Source of the DNA: Chelatococcus asaccharovorans
GTDB taxonomy: Bacteria > Pseudomonadota > Alphaproteobacteria > Rhizobiales > Beijerinckiaceae
Direction: 5' to 3'
Assembly: GCF_003201475.1 (NCBI RefSeq)
Contig: NZ_QJJK01000010.1
Coordinates: 62,001 to 126,000, forward strand
Length of the DNA: 64,000 bases
Shown here: positions 7,735-15,234 of the stretch, one piece after another
How positions within the stretch are numbered: the first letter of the stretch is position 1
How the letters are laid out: each line of letters starts with the position of its first letter
Notes under the pieces: generated by a model
What the model was told of the DNA's origin: nothing
Seen by the model: only the letters and a program-made list of their open reading frames with translations
Database searches by the model: none
Program-made: the position numbers and the translations under genes

Positions 7735-8880
7735 CTAAGGCTTGGTTGGTGACCTATTATATCCAGGACTAGGGTAACCCGTTTTCTCCTCCGTGATTGG
7801 CCGCCCGCTTGCGTCAAAGGTTCGTTGGTGCTCGTGAGGTTTCATGCCGGCGTGCTCGTGTGTGAAGTCCTGTCTAGCGAATGATCGACCATTACCATCA
7901 TAAAATGTCCTGCTATTGACCTGTCCAGTCTGTTGATCAATTTGTTCATAGATAGAATTGGGATCAGATGTCTCAGGTGCTCGGGAGTGACCGGAATTTA
8001 CTTTGGTTTCAGCTCTCTTTTCTGGTTGTTCAGGCTCCTCAGGATCCGGAGCCCCTGGAGCCGCACTGCTGGTTCCGCTTGTCGTTGGCTGATTGGTGGG
8101 TGCGCTCGCATTGGGGTCCGATGGCTTGTTGTTCAGAATACCTTGAAGCGCCCATGTGCCCACCCCAAGCATGAATGCACTGCAGCCTGCACTAGCAACG
8201 CAGCCTCGATAACCCAGCACGATGGCCGGTCCGATGAGAGGCAACCCCTGTGTCGTCAGATCATCCGGACCCGCGGCATCTTCACCCGCGTAGTTCTCAC
8301 CGCCGCCAGGCTGGTTCGCGGGGTCGTTGTTGAACTCATAAACCCCCGCGTCATCGACATGCCCATTCGGATCAGACTTATTGATCGGATCGTTGAAGGC
8401 ATAGGCGTAGCGGTTGGTGCCGACGCCGGGATCGGTGGGGAGATACCAATCCGGCGAGATGAAGTGCCCCAGCGCCGGATCGTAGAAGCGGGCGTTGAGA
8501 TAGAGGAGCCCGGTCTCGGTGTCCTGGCGCTCGCCGATGAAGGCCTTGGCCTCCTTGAAGGTCGAGGTGGTGATCGGGATCTGGCCATAGGGCCGGTAGT
8601 AGCGGTGGAGAACCTCGGCGCCGGCGGCGTCGGTGACCGAGCGCACCGTGGCGAGGTGGTCGCGGTGCAGGAAGGTCGCGGCGGTGCCGCGCTTGTTGAC
8701 GTCGGGATAGGGGTACTTCTGCCAGACGCCGTCCGGTCCCCGCTCGATCTCCGGCCCGAGATAGAGCGTCGTCTGCGGCGTGCGGTTGGGCCCGGTATTG
8801 GCGACCTTCTTCAGGCGTGAGCCATCCGGCCCGTAGGTCATCGCGGTGGTAATGCCGGTGACCATGGTCACCCTCGCCAT
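7735..8880 (-). CDS. Rhs core fragment with C-terminal toxin tip (N-terminally truncated)
   Basis: From about residue 8 the sequence is Rhs-like ([19 protein letters not shown]). It then has [26 protein letters not shown], then [20 protein letters not shown] and [20 protein letters not shown], the conserved end of the Rhs core. The variable tip that follows has a short hydrophobic stretch, a Pro/Ser/Thr-rich linker and a His-rich domain with [18 protein letters not shown], possibly a nuclease. Rhs proteins normally exceed 1000 residues, so the N-terminal shell and secretion parts are missing. The first six codons are out-of-frame amidohydrolase DNA. The tip is probably an orphan toxin module paired with the gene at 7210-7725; its activity is not established. 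Confidence 0.72.
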   Translation of the reverse strand: MARVTMVTGITTAMTYGPDGSRLKKVANTGPNRTPQTTLYLGPEIERGPDGVWQKYPYPDVNKRGTAATFLHRDHLATVRSVTDAAGAEVLHRYYRPYGQIPITTSTFKEAKAFIGERQDTETGLLYLNARFYDPALGHFISPDWYLPTDPGVGTNRYAYAFNDPINKSDPNGHVDDAGVYEFNNDPANQPGGGENYAGEDAAGPDDLTTQGLPLIGPAIVLGYRGCVASAGCSAFMLGVGTWALQGILNNKPSDPNASAPTNQPTTSGTSSAAPGAPDPEEPEQPEKRAETKVNSGHSRAPETSDPNSIYEQIDQQTGQVNSRTFYDGNGRSFARQDFTHEHAGMKPHEHQRTFDASGRPITEEKTGYPSPGYNRSPTKP

Positions 8881-9136
8881 GCACGACCTTGCCGCCGAGC
8901 ACGGTAAGGACCGCGCGCAGATGGACGATGTCGCTCTCCGGAACGGAGAAGTAGTCGCCCGAATGCTCCTTCACCACGGAGATGACGCCGTCATAGGTGT
9001 CGCGGCGAGCCCAGTCGCGCTGCCACTCCGGCAGCACCTGCTGCCAGGTCACGGTGACGACGCCGACCTGGATCATGCGGTCCATGGCGTAATTGTGCGC
9101 GTCGGCAGTCGTGCCGCCTGAGGCCAGCGCTCGAGA
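8872..9136 (-). pseudogene. Amidohydrolase C-terminal fragment
   Basis: The minus-strand frame reads GGTTADAHNYAMDRMIQVG, then [20 protein letters not shown] and [14 protein letters not shown]. The DYFSVPE.. I..... VLTV.GGKVV pattern is the usual end of YtcJ-like metal-dependent amidohydrolases. No catalytic domain lies upstream, because the isochorismatase gene begins at once, and downstream the frame runs into Rhs DNA in a different phase. This is a broken piece, joined out of frame to the Rhs fragment near 8870. The exact subfamily is uncertain. Confidence 0.5.
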
Positions 9137-9150
9137 AGCGGCTGTCAGTT

Positions 9151-9648
9151 TCAGACCTCTTCAGCGTTCGATACACGAAGCTTCGAGCCCAGGGCATTCA
9201 GCGCGATCCGATGGACGACCTCGATGGGCGCGGTGCAAAGGTCACCGATGACCTGCACATGAAATCCATTGGCCATGCCTGACAGGGCTGTGAAGACGAC
9301 GCAGTTCTGCGTCATCATTCCAAAGACCAGCAGGTCGCGGGTCCCGGCGAGATGGTCGGCCAGATCGGTATCCTGAAACGCGTCCGCATAGGCCTTGGTC
9401 ACGATCGGAGCGTCCCCGGCCGCGTCGAGGATGGCCGGGCGAATGGCAACGCCGGGACTGTTGGCGGCAAACAGGCCGGTCGCCGCCTTGGACACATGGC
9501 GCACGAGGACGATCTTGTCGCCGCTGGCGCGCGCCCAGCCGATGACGGCCATGATCCGCGCTTCGGTCTCCTCGGCCTGCCAGAGCGGCAACGCGCCGCC
9601 GGGGAAATAATCGTTCTGGATGTCGATCACGAGAAAGGTGCGTGTCAT
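9151..9648 (-). CDS. Isochorismatase-family cysteine hydrolase
   Basis: This 165-residue protein looks intact. It has the family catalytic triad: Asp9 in VIDIQNDYF, Lys85 in IVTKAYADAF, and Cys116 in GMMTQNCVVFT after a conserved Met-Met turn. Members hydrolyse amides or vinyl ethers, for example nicotinamide or N-carbamoyl-sarcosine, or are of unknown specificity. It is the only apparently complete metabolic gene between 6.1 and 11.7 kb. The neighbours are fragments, so context does not reveal its substrate. A link to the hydantoin loci is conceivable because N-carbamoylsarcosine amidase belongs to this superfamily, but that is speculation. Confidence 0.85.
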   Translation of the reverse strand: MTRTFLVIDIQNDYFPGGALPLWQAEETEARIMAVIGWARASGDKIVLVRHVSKAATGLFAANSPGVAIRPAILDAAGDAPIVTKAYADAFQDTDLADHLAGTRDLLVFGMMTQNCVVFTALSGMANGFHVQVIGDLCTAPIEVVHRIALNALGSKLRVSNAEEV

Positions 9649-9729
9649 CGGGAAGCTCCTTGGGTTGTCCCCACCTCTACGGGCTGGAACACCCTGTTGT
9701 CAGTGGCCCGATGGACGTTGTTCGTATAG

Positions 9730-10078
9730 ATCGGGCCAACGCGCCTTGCCGTTCTCGCCTATGAAGGAATCAGCCCGTTCATGCTCTCCACGCCGCTCGC
9801 GGTGTTCGGAGAACCCTTCATCGCGGGCGAGCACCAGATCTACGTGTGCTCAAGCTTCCCTCGGTTCGCGGCCAGCGGCGGCTTGACGATCGAAGCATCC
9901 CATCCGCTCGAGGCTGCACGCGAGGCCGATATCCTCATTCTTCCCGGATGGCGGAACGTGGACGAACCGGTCTCCGCATGCATCGTGACCGAGCTCCGGG
10001 CTGCGCAGCGGCGCGGGGCGATCGTCGTCGGTCTTTGCCTCGGCGCCTTCGGCCTTGCGGAGGCCGGTTTGCTCGATG
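9730..10078 (+). pseudogene. DJ-1/GATase-like domain of an AraC-type (FtrA-like) regulator, truncated
   Basis: The frame encodes RLAVLAYEGISPFMLSTPLA, then ADILILPGW, then VVGLCLGAFGLAEAGLLDG, typical of the N-terminal GATase-1-like domain of FtrA-type AraC regulators (CLGAF.LA.AGLLDGRRAT.H). There is no in-frame start before the conserved RLAVLAYEG block: a TAG lies at 9727, while an ATG at 9711 is in another phase, so a frameshift near the start is likely. At about 10078 the sequence passes into panB DNA within a GGGCGGCGTC-like shared stretch. The HTH domain is absent. Confidence 0.65.
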
Positions 10079-10386
10079 GGCGGCGTCGAGATGGCCGAGA
10101 CGGTAGCCTTCCTCGTCGCGCGCGGCATTTCGGTGCTCGGGCATGTCGGGGCGCGATGAAGCGATGGCCGAGGCCATCCGCCGGGACGTCGAGGCGATCG
10201 TGGCGGCGGGGGCCTTCGCGGTGGTTCTGGAAGGCACCGTCGAGCCGCTGGCGCGCGCCATTGCCACCGATCTCGGCACGCCGGTGATCGGTACCGGCGC
10301 CTCGCCGGCAGCCCAGGGGCAGATCCTGGTGAGCGAGGACATTCTCGGCCTCTACGGCGAGTTCACGCCCAAATTCGTCAAGCGCT
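10079..10386 (+). pseudogene. panB: panB (ketopantoate hydroxymethyltransferase) C-terminal remnant, part before the IS
   Basis: The first part reads [20 protein letters not shown] and GHVG, then shifts frame. The second part reads [20 protein letters not shown], then [36 protein letters not shown] and FTPKFVKR. Both match the PanB C-terminal half. Between GHVG and GRDEA the usual stretch of some 15-20 residues is deleted, changing the frame near 10145. The TAG that now ends the frame (10385-10387) is formed by the target TA plus the first G of the IS5 element. PanB makes ketopantoate for coenzyme A synthesis; this copy is clearly dead. Confidence 0.8.
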
Positions 10387-11211
10387 AGGGTCTAAACTCA
10401 ACGGATTGATTGTGATTCAAACGGCTCATTGGATAGGTAAGTCCGATGAGCCGGTTGTTCTGGTTGAATGACGAGCAGTGGTCGAGGATTGAGCCGCTGT
10501 TGCCGCATTATGGCAGCCCACCGCGGGTCGACGACCGGCGCATTCTGAGCGGGATCGTGCATGTGCTTCGATGCGGCAGCCGCTGGTGCGACTGCCCGGC
10601 TGAATACGGGCCCTACACGACGGTTTATAACCGCTTCAATCGCTGGTCCCGGAAAGGCATCTGGCAGAGCATCTACGCAGCTCTGACCGGAGACGGGCGC
10701 ACGCACCGGCAGCTTCTCGCCGACAGCACCCACATCAAGGCGCATCGCTCGGCGGCGGGCGCTGAAAAGGGGGAGCAATGTCAGGCGATTGGTCGCTCCC
10801 GCGGTGGTTGAACGACTAAGATCCATGCCCTAAGCGACGATAGAGGCAGGCCTCTCGTCCTCGCACTGACGCCCGGACAGGCCGCAGAAATCAGGATGTT
10901 ACCCATCACGCTCGACGCCGCTCCACCGGCGAACGAGCTTCCGGCCGATAAGGCCTATGACAGCGATGCGGTCCGCGAAGACCTCGTCGGGAGGGGCATG
11001 CGACCGGTCATCCCGAACAAGGACGACCGCAGATTCTTCCATCCCTTCGGCCGCAAACGTTATCGCGACCGCAATGCCATCGAACGTATGTTCTGTCGGC
11101 TCAAGGACTTCAGGCGCATCGCAACACGCTACGACAAGCTCGCCAGGAACTATCTGGCTTCGCTTTGCCTCGCCGCTCTCGTCGCCTATTGGCTGCGTTG
11201 AGTCTCGACCC
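10387..11211 (+). mobile_element. IS5-family insertion sequence, 825 bp
   Basis: The left end is GGGTCTAAACTCAACG (10387-10402) and the right end is CGTTGAGTCTCGACCC (11196-11211), inverted repeats with 14 of 16 matching positions. A TA dinucleotide flanks each side (10385-10386 and 11212-11213), consistent with the short TA target duplication of IS5/IS427-like elements. The panB frame resumes right after the right end (YADLGAAAAN), confirming both boundaries. Confidence 0.88.
10446..11201 (+). pseudogene. IS5-family transposase interrupted by one in-frame stop
   Basis: A single frame runs from the ATG at 10446 to the TGA at 11201 with only one internal stop, a TGA at 10809-10811. Before it lies RSRGG and after it TTKIHALSDDRGRPLVLAL, so the stop replaces one residue in the conserved GRSRGG-x-TTKIHAL motif. 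The DDE residues appear intact: Asp in LADSTHIKAHRS, Asp in PADKAYDSD and Glu in RNAIERMFCRLKDFRRIAT. Because both halves are in the same frame, this is a nonsense mutation rather than the -1 frameshift used by some IS427 elements. The element should be immobile unless the stop is read through or a transposase acts in trans. Confidence 0.85.
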
Positions 11212-11247
11212 TACGCCGACCTGGGTGCCGCCGCGGCCAACGCCTTT
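11212..11247 (+). pseudogene. panB: panB remnant, part after the IS
   Basis: Directly after the IS right end the frame reads YADLGAAAANAF, which continues the KFVKR end of the upstream panB fragment (PanB proteins commonly end KFVKRYA.LG...). Similarity ends within about 12 codons, where the DNA becomes AT-rich and non-coding. Confidence 0.7.
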
Positions 11248-11675
11248 GTTCTTAAGTTCCATAAGACTACTTACGCGAAAAGTAATTATTATCGGCGCAG
11301 CTCAATATACGACCAATGGCCTGCCACTATACATCGAACAGCCGAAGCCGCCTGCTGAGACAGTCGATCGGCTTGGCATGCGCTCCGGATAGGCAATCTC
11401 TCGTGGCGGGACGACGGGGCCAATCTACGAAATAATGCGCACACATTCCGCAACCACACCTGTGATGGGGTGGGATGAACGCTGCGATGCGCAGGCGTGC
11501 CGACAGCTGCTGCGGTGCGGACGGACCTAAAGCGCATTTCGATCCGATTGCATCAGATCGGCGCTCTAACCTCTTTTATTTCAAGCATAATCTTATCGAT
11601 CCTCGTTTCATTCCGGTCGGATCATGCTCCAAAGCGCCATGCCAGGCCGTCGCGGATCGCGCCGCTGCGGTCGGC
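11248..11675. other. Intergenic region with no gene seen
   Basis: No convincing coding sequence was found in these 428 bases. The stretch is more AT-rich than its neighbours. It contains a palindromic repeat at 11531-11565 and a GGATCATGCTCC segment near 11617 of a kind common in rhizobial intergenic DNA. Confidence 0.6.
11531..11565. repeat. Rhizobial-type palindromic repeat
   Basis: The outer arms AGCGC (11531-11535) and GCGCT (11561-11565) enclose inner arms GATCCGAT (11541-11548) and ATCAGATC (11552-11559) around a TGC loop. Sequences of this form (GATCCGATT.AATCAGATC flanked by GCGCT) are, from general knowledge, abundant between genes in Rhizobiales. It differs in sequence from the 6072-6176 repeat family. 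Confidence 0.6.
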
Positions 11676-12821
11676 TCAGGCGGCCATGCGCTCGCCGAGG
11701 GCCTCGATCAGCCTGAGACAGGCCGCGAGCTCGTCCGTTTCGATATACTCATCCGCCTTGTGAGCGCGGGCGATGTCGCCGGGGCCGCAGATGATCGCGT
11801 CGATGCCGGCGGCCTGGTAAAGGCCCGCCTCCGTCCCGTAGCTCACTGCGGCGACCGGCTCGTGCCCGGTGAGTTCCCGCATGAGACAAGCCAGTGGTGC
11901 CTCGGCTGACAAGGCGAGCGCCGGATAGGCGCTCAAGGGTGTCCAGTCGGTCCGGAAGCCGAGCGCTACCAGGGCGGCGGGCGCCTCGCGCAGCGGAAGG
12001 AGCAGGGATTCGGGGTCGACGCCCGCGATCGCCCGGGCCTCGACCTCGAGCACACAGCTCTCCGGTATGATGTTCAGCGCCTCGCCGCCGCCAATCCGGC
12101 CGACCTGAAGCGAGGAATAGGGCGGCTCGAAGCGCGTATCGAAAGGCCCGCGCGCCAGGGCCTCGGCGCGCTGCACCGCAGCGGCGAGCACGGCGGAGGC
12201 GGCATGGATCGCATTGAGGCCAAGGTCCGGCCGCGACGAGTGCCCTGCCCGGCCGCGCACCGCGATGCGCGCGGCGGCCTTGCCCTTGTGGCCGCGGACG
12301 GCGACCAGGCCGCTCGGCTCGCCGACGATACAGCCCTCGGGGCGCGCGCAGAGGCCGGGCAAGGCGGCGATGAGGTGCGGCACCCCCTGGCAACCCGCTT
12401 CCTCGTCATAGGAGAAGGCGAAATGAACGGGGCGCGCGAGGGGCTTGGCCGCCAATGCCGGCAGGGCCGCCAGCGCGCAGGCAAGGAAGCCCTTCATATC
12501 GCTCGCGCCTCGGCCACGGAGCCGCTTGCCCTCGCGCCGCAGAACAAAGGGATCGGAGCTCCAACAGGGCTCGCCGGCCGGCACCACGTCCATATGGCCC
12601 GAGAGAATGAGGCCCGGTACCTCGGCCGGTCCGATCGTGGCGAAGAGATTGGCGCGGTCTCCCTCCGGTCCCGGCAGCACTGTCACGGAGGCGCCGCAGC
12701 CCTCGGCATAGGTCCTGATCCAGTCCACGATGGCGCCATTGGGTTGGCCGACCACGGATGGAAAGGCCACGAGGCAAGCCAGGATTTCCTCTGCGTTCAT
12801 CCCGGATGTCATCCCATTCAT
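11676..12821 (-). CDS. M20-family deacylase (acetylornithine deacetylase/DapE-like)
   Basis: This 381-residue protein has the M20 metal-site motifs: LSGHMDVVPAG with His76 and Asp78, RGASDMKG with Asp108, and YDEEAG with catalytic Glu140 and Glu141. A dimerisation domain with GRAGHSSRPDLGLNAI follows. It is closest to ArgE-type acetylornithine deacetylases, but sequence alone does not separate ArgE from N-acyl or N-carbamoyl amino acid hydrolases. The start could also be the Met at codon 4 or 8. It lies downstream of an FAD amino acid oxidase and near a HyuAB locus, so removing an N-carbamoyl or N-acyl group from the opened ring product is an attractive but unproven role. Confidence 0.82.
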   Translation of the reverse strand: MNGMTSGMNAEEILACLVAFPSVVGQPNGAIVDWIRTYAEGCGASVTVLPGPEGDRANLFATIGPAEVPGLILSGHMDVVPAGEPCWSSDPFVLRREGKRLRGRGASDMKGFLACALAALPALAAKPLARPVHFAFSYDEEAGCQGVPHLIAALPGLCARPEGCIVGEPSGLVAVRGHKGKAAARIAVRGRAGHSSRPDLGLNAIHAASAVLAAAVQRAEALARGPFDTRFEPPYSSLQVGRIGGGEALNIIPESCVLEVEARAIAGVDPESLLLPLREAPAALVALGFRTDWTPLSAYPALALSAEAPLACLMRELTGHEPVAAVSYGTEAGLYQAAGIDAIICGPGDIARAHKADEYIETDELAACLRLIEALGERMAA

Positions 12822-12909
12822 CTTCGCTTGCCATCCATCTCCGCTTTACATGCATCTCCGATGGGGCAACGGCTCTCGCACCGTCGCCGCCCGCAGGCGC
12901 GCAGATGGT

Positions 12910-14238
12910 TCACATCAGTCCCGGCTCGCCCAGATCCGTCCCGTCGACAAGCCGGCTGTAGCGGTAGGGATGAGGATCGACGATCGGAGCATCCCCGGCG
13001 ATCAGATCGGCCGCCAGCCGTCCCGCGGCCGGGCCGCTGCCGAAGCCGTGGCCGCTGAAGCCCGCCGAGACGTAGAGGCCGGGCAACTTGTCGATCGCCG
13101 AGATCACGGGCACCCAATCGGCGGTGAAATCGATGAGCCCACCATATTTCTGTACGATCTTCACGCCCGCGAGCTGGGGATAGATCTCGGCGATCCGCTT
13201 CAGCGCGAAGCCGATCAGCTTCTCCTGCGCGGGCGGATCATAGGTGCGCATGCGCTCGAAGGGCGAGACGCTGTCATTGCTCCAGCGCAGGAAGGCCTCC
13301 GGTCCCTCGAAGAAGGACTTTCCGGCGCGGATCGTCAGCAGCCTGTGGCGCTTCTTGAAGGTGCGCCAGAACGGCCTGGCATACATCAGCCCTTGCGGCG
13401 TGAGTTCCAGCAGGCCGCGCCCGCTGATACCGATCGTATAGCCGCCGTCGAGCCGGCGCCGGAAGGTGATGTCCGGCGTCGAGATGCCGCCCTGCGTAAT
13501 CTCCGGTGCCGGCGCCGTGTAAAAGGAGGTGGAGCGCACGCCGGCGAGCGGCATGTCGATGCCGTGATGACGGCAGAACATCGAGGTCCAGACGCCGCCG
13601 GCCACCAGAACCGCCCCGGCCCGGATCGTGCCCTTCTCAGTGACGACCGCAGAGACGCGGCCGGCGGAGGTCTCGAGCCCGCGCGCCGCGCAATCCTGAT
13701 GGATGGAGACGCCCAGCTTGCGGGCGCCCTCCGCGATCGCCGGTACGGCAAGTGCGGGCTCCGCCTTGCCATCGGTTGGCGAATGCACGCCCCCGATCCA
13801 GTCTTCGGTCGAGCCCGGCGACATCGCCTTTGCCTCGGCGGCGGAGAGGATGCGGCTGTGCATCTGCATCTCCTGCGCACGGTCGCACCAGCGCGACCAC
13901 GCATCGAGATCGGACTGCTTCGTGGTCAAATAGGTGAGGCCCGTCCGCCGAAAGCCGGTCTCGGCACCGAGTTCCTCGTTGAGCCCTGCCCACATCTCGA
14001 CCGAACGCTGCGCCAGAGGCAGCTCGCGCAGGTCGCGGTTCTGCTGGCGGCACCAGCCCCAGTTCCGGCTCGACTGCTCGCCCGCCACATAGCCCTTTTC
14101 GACCAGAGCGACCGAATGCCCCTTCCTTGCGAGCTGATAGGCGGCGGTGACGCCGGCAATGCCGCCGCCGATCACCACGACATCGGCCGCTCGAGGCAAC
14201 GTTTCGTCATTGCGGATGCGGGCGACCGGAGGAGACAT
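12910..14238 (-). CDS. FAD-dependent amino acid oxidoreductase (DAO family)
   Basis: The 442-residue protein starts with a Rossmann FAD-binding motif, DVVVIGGGIAGVTAAYQLAR (about residues 19-38), then the acidic end of the second strand (ALVEKG). GAVLVAGGVWTSMFC lies in the middle and the C-terminal FAD motif GLYVSAGFSGHGFGSGPAAG follows. These are DadA/glycine-oxidase/sarcosine-oxidase type features. A purine-rich AAGGAAA lies about 8 bases before the chosen ATG. It would oxidise an amino or N-methyl amino acid; together with the M20 deacylase it could complete breakdown of a ring-opened hydantoin, but the substrate is not shown. Confidence 0.85.
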   Translation of the reverse strand: MSPPVARIRNDETLPRAADVVVIGGGIAGVTAAYQLARKGHSVALVEKGYVAGEQSSRNWGWCRQQNRDLRELPLAQRSVEMWAGLNEELGAETGFRRTGLTYLTTKQSDLDAWSRWCDRAQEMQMHSRILSAAEAKAMSPGSTEDWIGGVHSPTDGKAEPALAVPAIAEGARKLGVSIHQDCAARGLETSAGRVSAVVTEKGTIRAGAVLVAGGVWTSMFCRHHGIDMPLAGVRSTSFYTAPAPEITQGGISTPDITFRRRLDGGYTIGISGRGLLELTPQGLMYARPFWRTFKKRHRLLTIRAGKSFFEGPEAFLRWSNDSVSPFERMRTYDPPAQEKLIGFALKRIAEIYPQLAGVKIVQKYGGLIDFTADWVPVISAIDKLPGLYVSAGFSGHGFGSGPAAGRLAADLIAGDAPIVDPHPYRYSRLVDGTDLGEPGLM

Positions 14239-14279
14239 CGGCGGATTTCCTTGCGGTGGATAGGGATGCGGCAGGCGTA

Positions 14280-14906
14280 CTAGAGATGCGTGTCCAGCAC
14301 GCTCATGATCCAGAGCAGCTTGGCTTCCTGGTCCGAGCGATTGGCGATGTGGTGGGGCGTGTTGCTGCGGAACTGGAAGCTGTCGCCCTCCTCGAGCAGC
14401 GCGGTGCGCTCCCCGACCGTCAGCTCGACCCTGCCGGACATGACGTAGCCGCCTTTCTGGCCGGTGCCGATCAGCACGTCCTCGCTGATCCCGCCCGGCG
14501 GCAGCGTCACGAACATGAAACGCAGATTCTCGTCGTGGCGCGGCGAAAGCAGTTCCTTCACCAGCCGGGTTTCGCCGACCACGATGCGCGGGCGCTGCGC
14601 GGCGCGGCGCACGAAGGGCGCGTCCTGCGTCGTCGCCGCCCCGCCCGACCGCTCCAGGAATTCCCAGAGATTGACCCCGAGCGCGGCGCGCAGGCGCTGC
14701 AGCGTCTTCATCGACGGATTGGAGTTTCCACGCTCGATCTGGCTGATGATGCCGGCGGAGACGCCGGCCTTGGCCGCCAGCTCGAGGATGGTCAAGTCGC
14801 GCTCGGCACGCAGGATGCGCAGCCGCTCGCCGATCTGCCGCGTGTCGCCTTCGACGGGCAGCATGGCCTCGCCCACCTTGATGTCTTGCGCCTTCTTTTC
14901 AGGCAT
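14280..14906 (-). CDS. XRE-cupin transcriptional regulator
   Basis: The protein (208 residues from the ATG at 14906; a TTG at 14915 is an alternative) has an N-terminal Cro/C1-type HTH with IGERLRILRAERDLTILELA and AGVSAGIISQIERGNSNPS (about residues 24-70). A C-terminal cupin domain (about 125-200) has YVMSGRVELTVGERTALLEE and DSFQFRSNTPHHIAN. This architecture is common in regulators of amino acid and polyamine uptake and breakdown, where the cupin senses a small ligand. It is transcribed away from the Dpp/hydantoinase operon and heads the reverse-strand oxidase/deacylase genes, so it probably controls both. Confidence 0.88.
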   Translation of the reverse strand: MPEKKAQDIKVGEAMLPVEGDTRQIGERLRILRAERDLTILELAAKAGVSAGIISQIERGNSNPSMKTLQRLRAALGVNLWEFLERSGGAATTQDAPFVRRAAQRPRIVVGETRLVKELLSPRHDENLRFMFVTLPPGGISEDVLIGTGQKGGYVMSGRVELTVGERTALLEEGDSFQFRSNTPHHIANRSDQEAKLLWIMSVLDTHL

Positions 14907-15234
14907 CGCGCTCAAAATTCCATCTTATTGAATTAATCACCCAAGGCACTGACGGGCCAGAGCGCAATCGGCCACCGCTTTTCCCGGAGCGGGAGACGAT
15001 GACCTGACGGGAATATGGGCATAATCTGCTTCCATATAAAGATTCAAGTGGTTTTTTTGCCGATCACAGCGCCCAGGCCGCCATCGGCCGGGCAGAGTGC
15101 TCACGATCATTCCCTTGACAACCGATCAATATAATGAAATTCAACCCATACGACCGAGCGGCGGCGGAGAGGCAATGTGAGCCGCTCGCTCGAAGCGCAA
15201 CTCGCGCTGCCCAACGCCCGGAGAAGCATCGTCG
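14907..15234. promoter_or_regulatory. Divergent control region between the XRE-cupin gene and the Dpp/Hyu operon
   Basis: No gene is seen here. A 16-base motif occurs once near each flanking gene and in opposite orientations: TCAATAAGATGGAATT on the minus strand at 14916-14931, and TCAATATAATGAAATT on the plus strand at 15126-15141, with 13 of 16 bases shared. Each copy points toward its own gene. They are candidate operators for the XRE-cupin protein. A TTGACA at 15115-15120 is present, but its spacing to TATAAT at 15130-15135 (9 bases) is too short for a standard promoter pair. Confidence 0.5.

Noticed and set aside
9781-10287. A single intact 168-residue protein starting at the ATG at 9781
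   Set aside because: The conserved domain begins before this ATG and changes to out-of-frame PanB DNA after about residue 100, so the open frame is a chimera of fragments.
10446-11201. Programmed frameshift in the IS5 transposase
   Set aside because: The two open halves are in the same frame, separated only by a TGA, so a frameshift would not restore the protein.
15115-15135. TTGACA and TATAAT as a sigma-70 promoter for the Dpp operon
   Set aside because: The spacing between the two hexamers is only 9 bases, far from 16-18, so they are not a standard promoter pair; the TATAAT lies inside a motif repeated near the divergent gene.
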